Positions 27,483-36,458 of a DNA stretch of 64,000 nucleotides are shown in pieces. The stretch covers positions 62,001 through 126,000 of the forward strand of contig NZ_NFIV01000003.1 of assembly GCF_002159555.1 (NCBI RefSeq), written 5' to 3'. Made by a program: the position numbers and the translations under genes. Source of the stretch: Muribaculum sp. An289. GTDB lineage: Bacteria; Bacteroidota; Bacteroidia; Bacteroidales; UBA932. The stretch's first letter is position 1. Each line of letters starts with the position of its first letter. The notes beneath the pieces are model-generated. The model was not told the origin of the DNA, ran no database searches, and saw only the letters and a list, made by a program, of their open reading frames with translations.

Positions 27483-28364
27483 ATGGCTGCTAATGATCTT
27501 CTGAAGAAAGTAAGGAAAATAGAGATAAAGACGAGGAAGCTTTCCCACCAGATTTTTGCGGGCGAGTATCACTCCGCCTTTAAGGGCCGGGGCATGGCCT
27601 TCAGCGAAGTCCGCGAGTATCAGTACGGGGACGATGTGCGCAATATGGACTGGAACGTGACCGCGCGCATGAACAATCCCTATGTGAAGGTATTCGAGGA
27701 AGAAAGGGAGCTGACCGTAATGCTGCTCATAGACGTGAGCGCTTCCCGGCTTTTCGGAACGGTGGGGGAGAGCAAACGGGACATGATGGCGGAGATAGCC
27801 GCCGTAATATCCTTCTCGGCCTCGATAAACAATGACAAGGTCGGGGCCCTGTTCTTCAGCGACAGGGTGGAAAAATTCATCCCTCCGAAAAAGGGAAGGA
27901 CCCACCTTCTGAGGATAATAAGCGAAATCCTCGAATTCGAGCCCCAGGGCCGGGGTACCGACATCGGCGGTGCGCTGCGTTTCCTTACGAATGCCATCAA
28001 GCGCAAATGCACGGCTTTCCTGCTTTCGGATCTGATGGATCTGGACAAGGACGGCAATCCGCGCTATGAAGACGTGCTCAAGGTGGCCGTCAACCGCCAT
28101 GACCTGGCGGCCATCAATGTCTACGACAGGATGGAGAGGGAAATGCCTTCCGTAGGCCTGATGCATGTAATCGACTCGGAAAGCGGAGAAGGAATGTGGG
28201 TGGATACTTCGAGCCGCAGGGTGAGGGATTTCTACAGGGAATGGACCCGAAAGGCATACGAATCCACACGTAGCCTATTGAACAAATACAAGATAGACAA
28301 TGTCAGCATAGCCACGGACCATGACTATGTCAAGGGACTGATGGCTCTTTTCAAAAACAGGTGA
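27483..28364 (+). CDS. DUF58 / VWA-like protein of the bat operon
   Basis: 293 residues from the ATG at 27483; an in-frame TTG 9 nt earlier is a less likely start. The DUF58 signature FSEVREYQYGDDVRNMDWNVTAR occupies about residues 40-62, and a metal-ion-dependent adhesion site DVSAS (about residues 84-88) marks the VWA-like part. No membrane segment is seen. In MoxR operons this protein is presumed to be a substrate or partner of the ATPase. It is followed by the next gene after 1 nt. Confidence 0.9.
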   Translation: MAANDLLKKVRKIEIKTRKLSHQIFAGEYHSAFKGRGMAFSEVREYQYGDDVRNMDWNVTARMNNPYVKVFEEERELTVMLLIDVSASRLFGTVGESKRDMMAEIAAVISFSASINNDKVGALFFSDRVEKFIPPKKGRTHLLRIISEILEFEPQGRGTDIGGALRFLTNAIKRKCTAFLLSDLMDLDKDGNPRYEDVLKVAVNRHDLAAINVYDRMEREMPSVGLMHVIDSESGEGMWVDTSSRRVRDFYREWTRKAYESTRSLLNKYKIDNVSIATDHDYVKGLMALFKNR

Positions 28365-28365
28365 T

Positions 28366-29301
28366 ATGTTCAGGTTTTTAAGATTGTTGCTTCTGGTGCT
28401 GTTTGTACAGATTCCCGCTTCCTCCTTATTCGCGGAGGCGGACGGGGAGCCTGTTTTCAGGAATTTGCAGGGACGTGATTCCGTACTTATCGGAGACCAG
28501 ATACGGTACGGCCTCAGGTTTTCGGTAGAGGACGGGAGCATACTCCGTATTCCGGACTTTCCAGCCGTGGACGGGGTTGAGATTATCTCCGGCTTCGAAT
28601 TGGATACGTTGAAATCGCGTAAGGGAATGCTGGATATGGAAGGCTCCGTGGTACTGACTTCGTTCGACAGCGGTTCTTTCGTCCTGCCTCCTGTAAAAGT
28701 GGAGGTGGAACGGCCGGACGGTACCGTCGACACCCTCGCTTTCAGGGGCGACACCCTCCATGTGACCACCTTCCCGATAGATACGGCATCATTTGTAAAA
28801 CACGACATAAAGGGACAGATAAGGTATCCCATTACCTTCATGGAGATACTGCCGTGGTTGGGCGGAGCCATTGCCCTGTGCCTTGTCGTGCTGGGACTTG
28901 TCTGGCTCTTGAAGCGCAGGAAGAAAGCCGGCAGTGCGTACCGGGAGCCGGCACATATCACGGCTTTGAGAAAACTCGATTCGTATCGCGGCTCCAAATA
29001 CTGGGAACCGTCGAAACAGAAGCAGTTCTATACGGGGGTTACCGATGCCGTTCGCGAATACATAGCCGCACGTTACGGGATATCGGCCATGGAAATGACT
29101 ACTTCCGAGATTTTCCCGGAACTTGAAAAGGAAGTCGGCGACAAGACGGTGTGCGGCGACCTGAAAACCCTTTTCGAAAGGGCCGATTTCGTCAAATTCG
29201 CCAAATACGTGGCGAGCGAGCAGGAGAATGCGTCGGCAGTACCTGTCGCGGTAAAATTTGTCAATGATACTTATCAGCATGATATAGAGGAGGGAATGTG
29301 A
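28366..29301 (+). CDS. Bat-operon membrane protein of unknown function
   Basis: 311 residues. A signal peptide (about residues 1-24) precedes a beta-rich periplasmic region with similarity in layout to BatD repeats (PVKVEVERPDG, DSGSFVLPP). A membrane helix follows (about residues 163-185, PWLGGAIALCLVVLGLVWLL), then a basic stretch and a cytoplasmic helical domain (LRKLDSYRG, MTTSEIFPEL). This order recalls DUF4381-type proteins found between DUF58 and batA genes. Its stop overlaps batA in TGATG. The function is not known beyond operon membership. Confidence 0.8.
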   Translation: MFRFLRLLLLVLFVQIPASSLFAEADGEPVFRNLQGRDSVLIGDQIRYGLRFSVEDGSILRIPDFPAVDGVEIISGFELDTLKSRKGMLDMEGSVVLTSFDSGSFVLPPVKVEVERPDGTVDTLAFRGDTLHVTTFPIDTASFVKHDIKGQIRYPITFMEILPWLGGAIALCLVVLGLVWLLKRRKKAGSAYREPAHITALRKLDSYRGSKYWEPSKQKQFYTGVTDAVREYIAARYGISAMEMTTSEIFPELEKEVGDKTVCGDLKTLFERADFVKFAKYVASEQENASAVPVAVKFVNDTYQHDIEEGM

Positions 29302-30287
29302 TGTTTTTCGAATATCCGGAGTTGCTGTGGTTGGAATTGTTGCTGGTGCCTTTGCTCCTCCATTATTTATATATGGAGTACAAGGGGAGGATTCCGCATG
29401 TCAGGGTTTCATCCGTGCTTCCGTGGAAGGGCCGGGGAGGATATGCCGCCAAGATTGCCCGTCATGTCCCCTTTGCCATGCGAATGTGCGCAATAGCCCT
29501 GATAATAGTGGCGATTGCAAGGCCGAGGTCTTCGGACAATTTTGAGAATGTCGACACCGAAGGGATAGACATAGTGCTGGCGATGGATGTCTCCACTTCC
29601 ATGGCCGCACGCGATTTCGTTCCGGACAGGATAGGCGCGGCGAAGGACATAGCCATACAGTTCATATCGCAACGTCCGTCCGACAGGATGGGCATAGTGG
29701 TTTTTGCTGGTGAAAGTTATACCCAGTCCCCGCTGACTACCGACAGGCAGACCCTGATCAACCTGATGAAAGAGGTGGAGATAGGCCTGATTGATGACGG
29801 TACCGCCATAGGAAACGGTCTGGCGACCGCCGTGGCGAGGATGAAGGACTCGGATGCCAAAAGCCGTGTGATAATACTTCTTACGGACGGTGTGAATAAC
29901 AGCGGAGAGATTTCACCCCAGATGGCTGCCGAGATAGCCGAAACCTATGGCGTGAGGGTATATACCATAGGTGTCGGGGCGGAAGGTGTCGCACCTTATC
30001 CGGTCATGACCCCGTGGGGAGTGGAACTCCAGCAGGTAAAGGTCGAAATAGACGAGCAGTTGCTGAAGGAGATAGCGGAAAAGACAGGAGGAAAATATTT
30101 CCGTGCCACGGACAATACGAAACTTATGGAAATATACGGGGAAATCAACCAGATGGAGAAAACACGGACGACCGTGGACAGTTTCCCCGTTTACAAGGAA
30201 CTGTATATGGATTATGCTTTTTGGGCTTTGGTGGCGTTGTTGGTGGAAATGCTCTTCAGGCTTTTAATTGTTAGGAGGTTGCCGTAA
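29301..30287 (+). CDS. batA: BatA, VWA membrane protein
   Basis: 328 residues from the ATG at 29301, overlapping the previous stop by one base. Membrane segments lie near residues 10-25 and 55-75 and at the C-terminus (about residues 303-322). Between them sits a VWA domain with an intact metal site: DVSTS, a downstream Thr, and TDGVNN. In Bacteroides, loss of bat genes reduces survival in air, and their molecular job is unresolved. BatA and BatB are paralogues encoded side by side. A ribosome site TTAGGAGG near the end of this gene serves batB. Confidence 0.93.
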   Translation: MFFEYPELLWLELLLVPLLLHYLYMEYKGRIPHVRVSSVLPWKGRGGYAAKIARHVPFAMRMCAIALIIVAIARPRSSDNFENVDTEGIDIVLAMDVSTSMAARDFVPDRIGAAKDIAIQFISQRPSDRMGIVVFAGESYTQSPLTTDRQTLINLMKEVEIGLIDDGTAIGNGLATAVARMKDSDAKSRVIILLTDGVNNSGEISPQMAAEIAETYGVRVYTIGVGAEGVAPYPVMTPWGVELQQVKVEIDEQLLKEIAEKTGGKYFRATDNTKLMEIYGEINQMEKTRTTVDSFPVYKELYMDYAFWALVALLVEMLFRLLIVRRLP

Positions 30288-30288
30288 T

Positions 30289-31992
30289 ATGATAAATTTT
30301 GCCAATCCGCAATATATTTTTCTGTTTCTGCTCATTCCCGTTTTCTTCATAGTATACGGTATAATGCGCAGGCTGCGCAAACGCAAGATAGCGAGAATCG
30401 GCAATCCGGAACTTGTGGGGTCTCTGATGCCTTCGCGCTCGAAAGCGAAGGGGTGGGTCAGGATTTCCCTGTTTTCGACCGCATTTTTCTTCTTTGTCAT
30501 AGGCCTGATGCGCCCTCAGATAGGGGCGAGGCTGAAGGAGCAGGAAAAACGCGGGGCCGAAATCGTCATAGCCCTGGACGTTTCCAACTCGATGCTTGCA
30601 GAGGATTATTCCCCCAACAGGCTTGAACGGGCCAAACTTTCGATATCGGCCCTTGTGGACAGGCTCCGGGACGACAGGATAGGGCTTGTGATTTTCGCCG
30701 GTTCGTCCTTCGTACAGCTTCCAATAACCGCCGATTACGTATCGGCGAAGATTTTCCTGAATTCCATTTCGACCGAATCGATTCCGGTACAGGGAACCGC
30801 AATCGGGGACGCCCTGATGACTTCCATAAGGAGTTTCAGTTCCCAGAGCGAAGGCAGCAGGGCCATCATACTGATAACCGATGGAGAAAACCATGAAGAC
30901 GATCCCGTGGCAGTCGCGAAAGAGGCTGCCGATATGGGCATCAGGGTCTTCTGCATAGGGGTGGGCTCGCCCGAGGGAGAGCCGATACCTTACGACGGCT
31001 CGCTTTTGAAAGACAAGGACGGGAACATAGTGGTGACGAAACTCGACGAATCCGTCCTGAAGGAAGTGGCTTCCGTGGGAAACGGGCTTTATGTGCGGGC
31101 CGGAAACAGCGAATTCGGACTGAACCCGATAATAGATGAAATCCGCAGCATGGATGCGGAAAGATTCAAGTCCGTCGTATTTGAAGATTTTGACGAACAG
31201 TATATGTATTTTTTTGCAATAGCCTTGGCGCTCCTTGTCATCGAGATGCTCATAGGCGAGAGGAGGACGGGCAGAAAACTTTTTGCTACGGCGCTGGTCC
31301 TTGCCCTGTCGGTTACAGTCGCTTCCGCCCAGCCGGACAGGAGCGAAGTACGCAAGGGCAACAGGGATTTCAAGCGTGAGTCTTACGGCAAGGCCGACAT
31401 CGATTACAGGAAGGCACTGCTCAAGGATTCCATGTCCGTGGCGGCCAATTACAACCTGGCCAACACCCTCTACAGGCAGGGCAATTTCGATGCGGCCGCT
31501 TCATTTTACGGAAAGCTGGCCGATTCGACGGATCTCGGGAAGTATTTTTCCGACTATCATTACAATGTAGGCAACCTGGCTTTGGAGAAAAAGGATTATG
31601 CGAAGGCTGTAGAGTCTTATAAGAACGCCTTGAGGCGCAATCCTGCCGACCTGGATGCCAAGGAAAATCTCGCATACGCCCAGAAAATGCTGAAAGACCA
31701 GCAGAACCAACAGAACCAGCAGCAGAACCAGGACAATCAGGACAATAAGGACAATGACCGGAAGGACAATCAGCAAAATCAGGACAACCAACAGCAGAAT
31801 CCTCCTGACGACAACAAACAGGACGACAGGCAGAGTCAGGACAACCGGCAGCAGTCCCAGTCCTCTATTACTCCTCAGGCTGCCCAGCAGATGCTTCAGG
31901 CAATCCAGGCAAAAGAGAAGAAGACCCAGGACAAGGTAAACAAGGAAAAGGCGAAAGCGCTTAAGTCCAAGGAAAAAGAGAAGAATTGGTAA
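30289..31992 (+). CDS. BatB-BatC fusion (VWA + TPR)
   Basis: 567 residues from the ATG at 30289, placed 11 nt after AGGAGG. Residues 1-320 are a BatB-type protein: two N-terminal membrane helices, a VWA domain with DVSNS (97-101) and ITDGEN (about 196-201), and a third helix at about 305-322. Residues 325-348 then look like a signal peptide (basic RRTGRK, hydrophobic core, ASAQ), and a BatC-type TPR domain follows at about 350-455. The C-terminus is a Gln/Asn/Asp-rich stretch (about 460-520) and a Lys-rich helix. In the classical operon BatB and BatC are separate proteins. The fusion is seen directly; internal cleavage is inference. Confidence 0.88.
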   Translation: MINFANPQYIFLFLLIPVFFIVYGIMRRLRKRKIARIGNPELVGSLMPSRSKAKGWVRISLFSTAFFFFVIGLMRPQIGARLKEQEKRGAEIVIALDVSNSMLAEDYSPNRLERAKLSISALVDRLRDDRIGLVIFAGSSFVQLPITADYVSAKIFLNSISTESIPVQGTAIGDALMTSIRSFSSQSEGSRAIILITDGENHEDDPVAVAKEAADMGIRVFCIGVGSPEGEPIPYDGSLLKDKDGNIVVTKLDESVLKEVASVGNGLYVRAGNSEFGLNPIIDEIRSMDAERFKSVVFEDFDEQYMYFFAIALALLVIEMLIGERRTGRKLFATALVLALSVTVASAQPDRSEVRKGNRDFKRESYGKADIDYRKALLKDSMSVAANYNLANTLYRQGNFDAAASFYGKLADSTDLGKYFSDYHYNVGNLALEKKDYAKAVESYKNALRRNPADLDAKENLAYAQKMLKDQQNQQNQQQNQDNQDNKDNDRKDNQQNQDNQQQNPPDDNKQDDRQSQDNRQQSQSSITPQAAQQMLQAIQAKEKKTQDKVNKEKAKALKSKEKEKNW

Positions 31993-32009
31993 AAATTAGA
32001 GGTGCGAAT

Positions 32010-34631
32010 ATGATAAATAGGTTGAAATTAACCATGCTGCTGGCCTTTATGGCCATCTGCTTCCCGCTGTTTTCACAGAACCTTTCGGTGCAGGCCCCGA
32101 GAGTGGTCGCCGTAGGGGAAAGGTTCAGTGTCGTATTTTCGGCCGAAGGCTCCAAAGTAGAGGATTTCAAGTGGGAGCCGGGAGGGGATTTCAATCTTGT
32201 ATGGGGCCCGGTTGCCGGATACAGTACCAGCTATGTAAACAACAACGGAAAGAGTTCGAGAACCGAAACCCATACGTTTTCATACGTGATTGAGGCCAAA
32301 AAGGAGGGAAGGTGTTCGATTCCTTCTGCTTCGGCTGTCATAAGCGGAAAAGAGTGTTCGTCTTCGGAAGTGTCCATAGAGGTCATAGCGGCCTCCGCAC
32401 CATCTTCCGGCGGGAGCACATCCGGGGAAACTTCATCGGGGCAAACCTCCCGCACTTCATCGGACGATGTGTTCATTTCGTTGTCTCTCAACAAGAAAAA
32501 GGTTGTCGTCGGAGAGCCTATAATCGCTACCCTGAAACTCTATACAAATGCGGACCTCAGCGGTGTGGAAAGCCCGCAGTTCCCTGTGTTCAACGGTTTC
32601 TGGAGTCAGGAAATAGATGCTCCGGTGAACCTCGATTTCCAGAGGGAAAACGTTGGCGGCCGCCTGTACCAGAGCGCCCTGTTGAGGCGTTATATGATAA
32701 TCCCGCAGCAGAGCGGAAGCCTCGTGATAGAACCGGCGGAGATGGTAGCCGTAGTGATTGAAAGGAATTCCCCGAGGGGCGGGGCGAGCATTTTCGACAG
32801 CTTTTTCGACAATTATCAGTCCATACGCAAACGTCTCAGGACTGAAAGCATAACGGTGGACGTATCCCCGCTGCCTTCGGGCGCGCCCGAGTCTTTCAAG
32901 GGCGGAGTCGGAAAATTTTCCATGGAGGTGTCGGTAAACAAGGATACTCTGAAAACCCATGAAGCGGCCACGCTTAATGTTTCCATTACCGGAACGGGCA
33001 ATATCGTACTTACGGAGCCTCCGCAGGTTTCTTTCCCTGCCGATTTCGAATCATACGACGTCAAGACCCTGTCGTACGGAAATTCGGGCAAAAATCCTTT
33101 GACGTCGGGTGTGAGGTCATACGAATATCCTTTCATCCCGCGCAGTACGGGCACATTCGACCTGGAACCTGTCGAATATACGTATTATGATATCCAGTCG
33201 CGCAAATACGTCACTTTGCGCAGCAAGCCTATCCGTCTGACCGTCCTGCAGGGCGAGGAGGACAAGGGCGGGGTTTTCGCTCCGGGAGTCAACAGGCAGT
33301 CGGTGAAAAATCTTAACGAGGACATACGTTTCATTGCGACAGGGGAGCCGGGTTTCCGCCGTTCGGGGCATTTCTTCATAGCTTCACCGGCGTTTTACAT
33401 ATTGACCGGGGCGGTTATCGCCGTTTTCGCCATAGTTTTGGCGGCCGGGAGGAAACTCATAAAGAGAAATTCGGATCTGGTGTCGGTAAGGAACAGGAAG
33501 GCGACGAAAATGGCCCTGAAGCGCCTGCATGCGGCCGGAGAATATCTGAAAGGCGGCATGTATTCGGCCTTCTATGAAGAGTTGCACAAGGCTTTGCTGG
33601 GCTATGTGTCCGACAAGCTGTCCATGGCCGCTGTGGATATGACAAAGGAAAACATTGCCGGAGGGCTTGCCGGGCGTGGCGTGGATGAAAGCACGAGGGA
33701 TGCTTTCCTCGGCCTGATAGATGCGTGCGAATTTGCAAGGTATTCTCCCGATGCCGGGAACGATGCCATGCAGAACCACTATAATGAAGCTGTAAACGTG
33801 ATTTCGAAGATAGACGGTATGATAAAGGCAAGGAAAAACGGCAGAAGCGGCGGTGTCAGGACGGCTGTCCTCGTGTTTGCCCTGGCGGTTGCCGGTGCGG
33901 GCACCGTGCATGCGGAGTCCGCTGCGGACAATCCGATGGATGCCTGGGCGGCAGCCAATGCCGATTATGAGGATGGAGACTGGGCCGGCGCGATAGAAAA
34001 ATACGGTTCCGTGCTTTCGGCAGGTTACGAGTCGGACAGGCTGTATTACAATATGGGCAATGCGTATTACAAATCGGGCAATCTGCCGTATGCCATACTG
34101 AATTACGAAAGGGCCCTGAAACTGAATCCTTCTTTCGAGGATGCCCGCAACAATCTGGAGATGGCCAACGGCTTTACTGTTGACCGTATAGAAAAAGTCC
34201 CGGATTTCATTCTCAAAACATGGGTTGACAATCTCGGCCTGTCGATGAGTTCCGACGGCTGGGCCGTCCTTTTCATCGTTCTGTTTGCCGCTTCGGCTGT
34301 GGTTTTCCTGATATTTTTCTTCGTCAGGGCCGTAAGGGCAGGCAAGGCGGCGCTTTTCGTCACCGGAACGGTCCTGTTCGTTTTCTCGTTGATATCCCTG
34401 TCGTTTTCATTCGCGAGGAAGGCTGATTATATGTCCGAAGACTATGGCATAGTGGTCTCTGCCGTATCGTCGGTGAGGAGCTCTCCGTCGGATGAAAATA
34501 CGAAAAGCCTTTTCGTCCTTCACGAGGGGACGAAAGTGGAAATACTGGAAGTCCTCGGCGACTGGTCCAAGGTGGAAATCGCCGATGGCCGCCAGGGCTG
34601 GATGGAAGGGAAGGATATAGAGACAATCTAA
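32010..34631 (+). CDS. BatD-BatE fusion (beta repeats + TPR + SH3)
   Basis: 873 residues from the ATG at 32010 (a TTG 24 nt earlier is in frame), 17 nt after the batBC stop. Residues 1-22 are a signal peptide, followed by a long periplasmic BatD region (about 25-450) and a membrane helix (about 462-482). After a cytoplasmic helical part comes a second signal-peptide-like segment near 612-636 (TAVLVFALAVAGAGTVHA). A BatE-type part follows: TPR repeats (about 640-720), two membrane helices (about 745-800) and a C-terminal bacterial SH3 domain (VLHEGTKVEILEVLGDWSKV). BatD and BatE are normally separate. Its 3' end overlaps the convergent sirtuin gene by 4 nt. Confidence 0.88.
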   Translation: MINRLKLTMLLAFMAICFPLFSQNLSVQAPRVVAVGERFSVVFSAEGSKVEDFKWEPGGDFNLVWGPVAGYSTSYVNNNGKSSRTETHTFSYVIEAKKEGRCSIPSASAVISGKECSSSEVSIEVIAASAPSSGGSTSGETSSGQTSRTSSDDVFISLSLNKKKVVVGEPIIATLKLYTNADLSGVESPQFPVFNGFWSQEIDAPVNLDFQRENVGGRLYQSALLRRYMIIPQQSGSLVIEPAEMVAVVIERNSPRGGASIFDSFFDNYQSIRKRLRTESITVDVSPLPSGAPESFKGGVGKFSMEVSVNKDTLKTHEAATLNVSITGTGNIVLTEPPQVSFPADFESYDVKTLSYGNSGKNPLTSGVRSYEYPFIPRSTGTFDLEPVEYTYYDIQSRKYVTLRSKPIRLTVLQGEEDKGGVFAPGVNRQSVKNLNEDIRFIATGEPGFRRSGHFFIASPAFYILTGAVIAVFAIVLAAGRKLIKRNSDLVSVRNRKATKMALKRLHAAGEYLKGGMYSAFYEELHKALLGYVSDKLSMAAVDMTKENIAGGLAGRGVDESTRDAFLGLIDACEFARYSPDAGNDAMQNHYNEAVNVISKIDGMIKARKNGRSGGVRTAVLVFALAVAGAGTVHAESAADNPMDAWAAANADYEDGDWAGAIEKYGSVLSAGYESDRLYYNMGNAYYKSGNLPYAILNYERALKLNPSFEDARNNLEMANGFTVDRIEKVPDFILKTWVDNLGLSMSSDGWAVLFIVLFAASAVVFLIFFFVRAVRAGKAALFVTGTVLFVFSLISLSFSFARKADYMSEDYGIVVSAVSSVRSSPSDENTKSLFVLHEGTKVEILEVLGDWSKVEIADGRQGWMEGKDIETI

Positions 34632-35326
34632 AGCATCGTGGCGAGTTTCCGCATGCCGTCGGTGGCTTTCATCGCTATTGAGGTTATCCTTCCGTCGTTA
34701 AGCAGTGCCGGTTTCGGGTCTATGATGTAAATCGGGGTGTCGAAGCCGGCGTATCTGTATAGTCCCGCGGCCGGATATACCTGGAGGGACGTGCCTACTA
34801 TTACCAGGATGTCCGCGGCGGCCACGATGTCTATGGCTTTCTCGATATTCGGCACCGGTTCCCCGAACCAGACAATGTGGGGGCGTAACTGGGCCCCGTT
34901 TGGTGCCTTGTCTCCCAAATGTATCGGTTCATAGCCGATGTCGAATACGGATTCCTCCGAAAAGCCGTCCCTGTCGTTGTAACAATTTTCCGGACGGACT
35001 TTCGTCAGTTCCCCGTGCAGGTGGAGCACATGGGTGCTGCCCGCCCTTTCGTGCAGGTTGTCTACGTTCTGCGTTATGACGTCGACCTTATATTTTGCTT
35101 CGAGTCCCGCTATTGTCCTGTGGGCCTCGTTGGGCTTGCTTCCGGCAAGCTGCCTGCGGCGTTCATTGTAAAATTCGAGCATCAGCCCGGGATTGCGGTG
35201 CCATCCTTCGATGCTTGCGACCTCTTCGACGGGATAATTTTCCCAAAGGCCTCCACTGTCCCTGAATGTTTTGATGCCGCTTTCCGCGCTGACTCCGGCG
35301 CCGGTAAGAATTGCTATGCGTTTCAT
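34628..35326 (-). CDS. cobB: NAD-dependent protein deacylase (sirtuin)
   Basis: 232 residues. NAD-binding motifs GAGVSAESGIKTFRD (9-23), TQNVDNLHERAG and the catalytic His in LHLHGEL are present. Tyr53 and Arg56 in FYNERRRQL match the YxxR pair of sirtuins that prefer succinyl- or malonyl-lysine. Only one Cys is found where most sirtuins have four zinc-binding Cys, so the zinc ribbon appears to be missing or replaced. It removes acyl groups from lysines while consuming NAD. It lies 1 nt from the ATPase gene, which is upstream on the same strand. Confidence 0.9.
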   Translation of the reverse strand: MKRIAILTGAGVSAESGIKTFRDSGGLWENYPVEEVASIEGWHRNPGLMLEFYNERRRQLAGSKPNEAHRTIAGLEAKYKVDVITQNVDNLHERAGSTHVLHLHGELTKVRPENCYNDRDGFSEESVFDIGYEPIHLGDKAPNGAQLRPHIVWFGEPVPNIEKAIDIVAAADILVIVGTSLQVYPAAGLYRYAGFDTPIYIIDPKPALLNDGRITSIAMKATDGMRKLATML

Positions 35327-35327
35327 T

Positions 35328-36392
35328 TTACTGTATTGCGAAATAATATTTTTTCATCCAATATTTGAAAAGCGGGTCTATGATGCGCGGGACGTCGTCC
35401 CCGTCGAAAACCACGATTTCCTTTTTTTCAAGAGCGTCCTTGAGCCTGCGGACATTGGCCGAAGAATTCAGTCCGTATTTTTCTATCGTATCGGAAGAAC
35501 TCAGTTTTACCGTTCCGTCGAGTATGGCCCTCAGCATGTTTATCTGGAAGCCGGTCATCCCGTCGGCGGCCTCGCGGAAACGCAGACTGTGGGCGGAAAC
35601 GAGCATTTCGAGGGCTTCCACGAGTATCCCTTCATTGATGAACCCTCTTGAAAGCGAATCGCAGATTGACAGGAACTGGTTTATATACCAGCAGTTGCTT
35701 TCGAACAGCCTTGCGATTCCGAGGCAGAGGTCCCTTTCAATGATTTTCCCGCCCTTTGAAAATCCCCTGATTATGTATTCGGTGATTTCTTTTTCATCTA
35801 TCGGCTCCAGCGGTACGTATTCGGCGAAACGGTAGAAATGTTTCCTGTTTTCGAAAATATCCTTCATCGCGTTGATTTTCGACCCCGAAAGCACGTATGT
35901 CGCCCTTTCCCGTCCGCTCCATGCTATTTCGAGGGTTTCAAGCATGTCTTCCCAGTCGTCGAACAGCATGAAGTTCTGGAACTGCTCGATGATTACGATG
36001 ACCGGCACGGAAAAATGAAGGGCCAGTTTCTCGGGGAGCGAAAGGGCGGCGGTCTCGAAATCCGTATCGGAAAGATATTCTCTGGCAAGGTCTTCGGCTT
36101 CGCCGTCGTCGGCAGCGGCGGATTTCAACAGGGTAGAGGCGTATTCGCGCAGGAACGTGTCCCTGCTACGGATGCAGGCCAGGCTTATATGCCCGGCGAT
36201 GAACGGGTAGGAACTGATTTTCAGGTCGTAAAGTGCATGCCTTATGAGCGAGCCCTTCCCGGTTTTCGGGGCATCGTAAAGCAGGACGTTCTGGTTGCTT
36301 CTCAGCATGCTTTCGATTGTTATCGATTCTCTTCTACGTCCGATGAAATCCTTTCCCGTGGCGTATTTGTCGTATTGGAACGGTTTGTCCAT
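35328..36392 (-). CDS. AAA/STAND-like ATP-binding protein
   Basis: 354 residues. The layout is that of archaeal-ATPase/STAND proteins: an N-terminal FIGRRRE box (about 16-22), a P-loop region YDAPKTGKGSL (39-49), a Walker B-like strand VIVIIEQFQNF, a sensor region VLSGSKINAM, and a C-terminal winged helix ending FKYWMKKYY. Both nucleotide motifs deviate: the first Gly of Walker A is Asp, the final Thr/Ser is Gly (Ser follows), and Walker B ends in Glu-Gln rather than Asp-Asp/Glu. Such proteins often act as signalling switches, and no specific function is known to me. It shares a divergent promoter region with rplU. Confidence 0.75.
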   Translation of the reverse strand: MDKPFQYDKYATGKDFIGRRRESITIESMLRSNQNVLLYDAPKTGKGSLIRHALYDLKISSYPFIAGHISLACIRSRDTFLREYASTLLKSAAADDGEAEDLAREYLSDTDFETAALSLPEKLALHFSVPVIVIIEQFQNFMLFDDWEDMLETLEIAWSGRERATYVLSGSKINAMKDIFENRKHFYRFAEYVPLEPIDEKEITEYIIRGFSKGGKIIERDLCLGIARLFESNCWYINQFLSICDSLSRGFINEGILVEALEMLVSAHSLRFREAADGMTGFQINMLRAILDGTVKLSSSDTIEKYGLNSSANVRRLKDALEKKEIVVFDGDDVPRIIDPLFKYWMKKYYFAIQ

Positions 36393-36411
36393 TGTCCTTC
36401 TTGGTTTTTTA

Positions 36412-36458
36412 CAAAAATAGAGAATATTTTGCAGATTAAATAAAAAATACTAATTTTG
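36412..36458. promoter_or_regulatory. Divergent promoters for the ATPase gene and rplU
   Basis: CAAAAATA at 36412-36419 reads TATTTTTG on the minus strand, about 20 nt upstream of the ATPase start. TAATTTTG at 36451-36458 faces rplU, with a TTTG at 36428-36431 spaced 19 nt before it, matching the usual -33/-7 distance in Bacteroidota. Confidence 0.7.

Noticed and set aside
26430-28166. Long N-terminal extension of truA antisense to moxR and the DUF58 gene
   Set aside because: The extension is a shadow of well-supported genes on the other strand, has no family similarity, and would place the truA promoter inside coding sequence.
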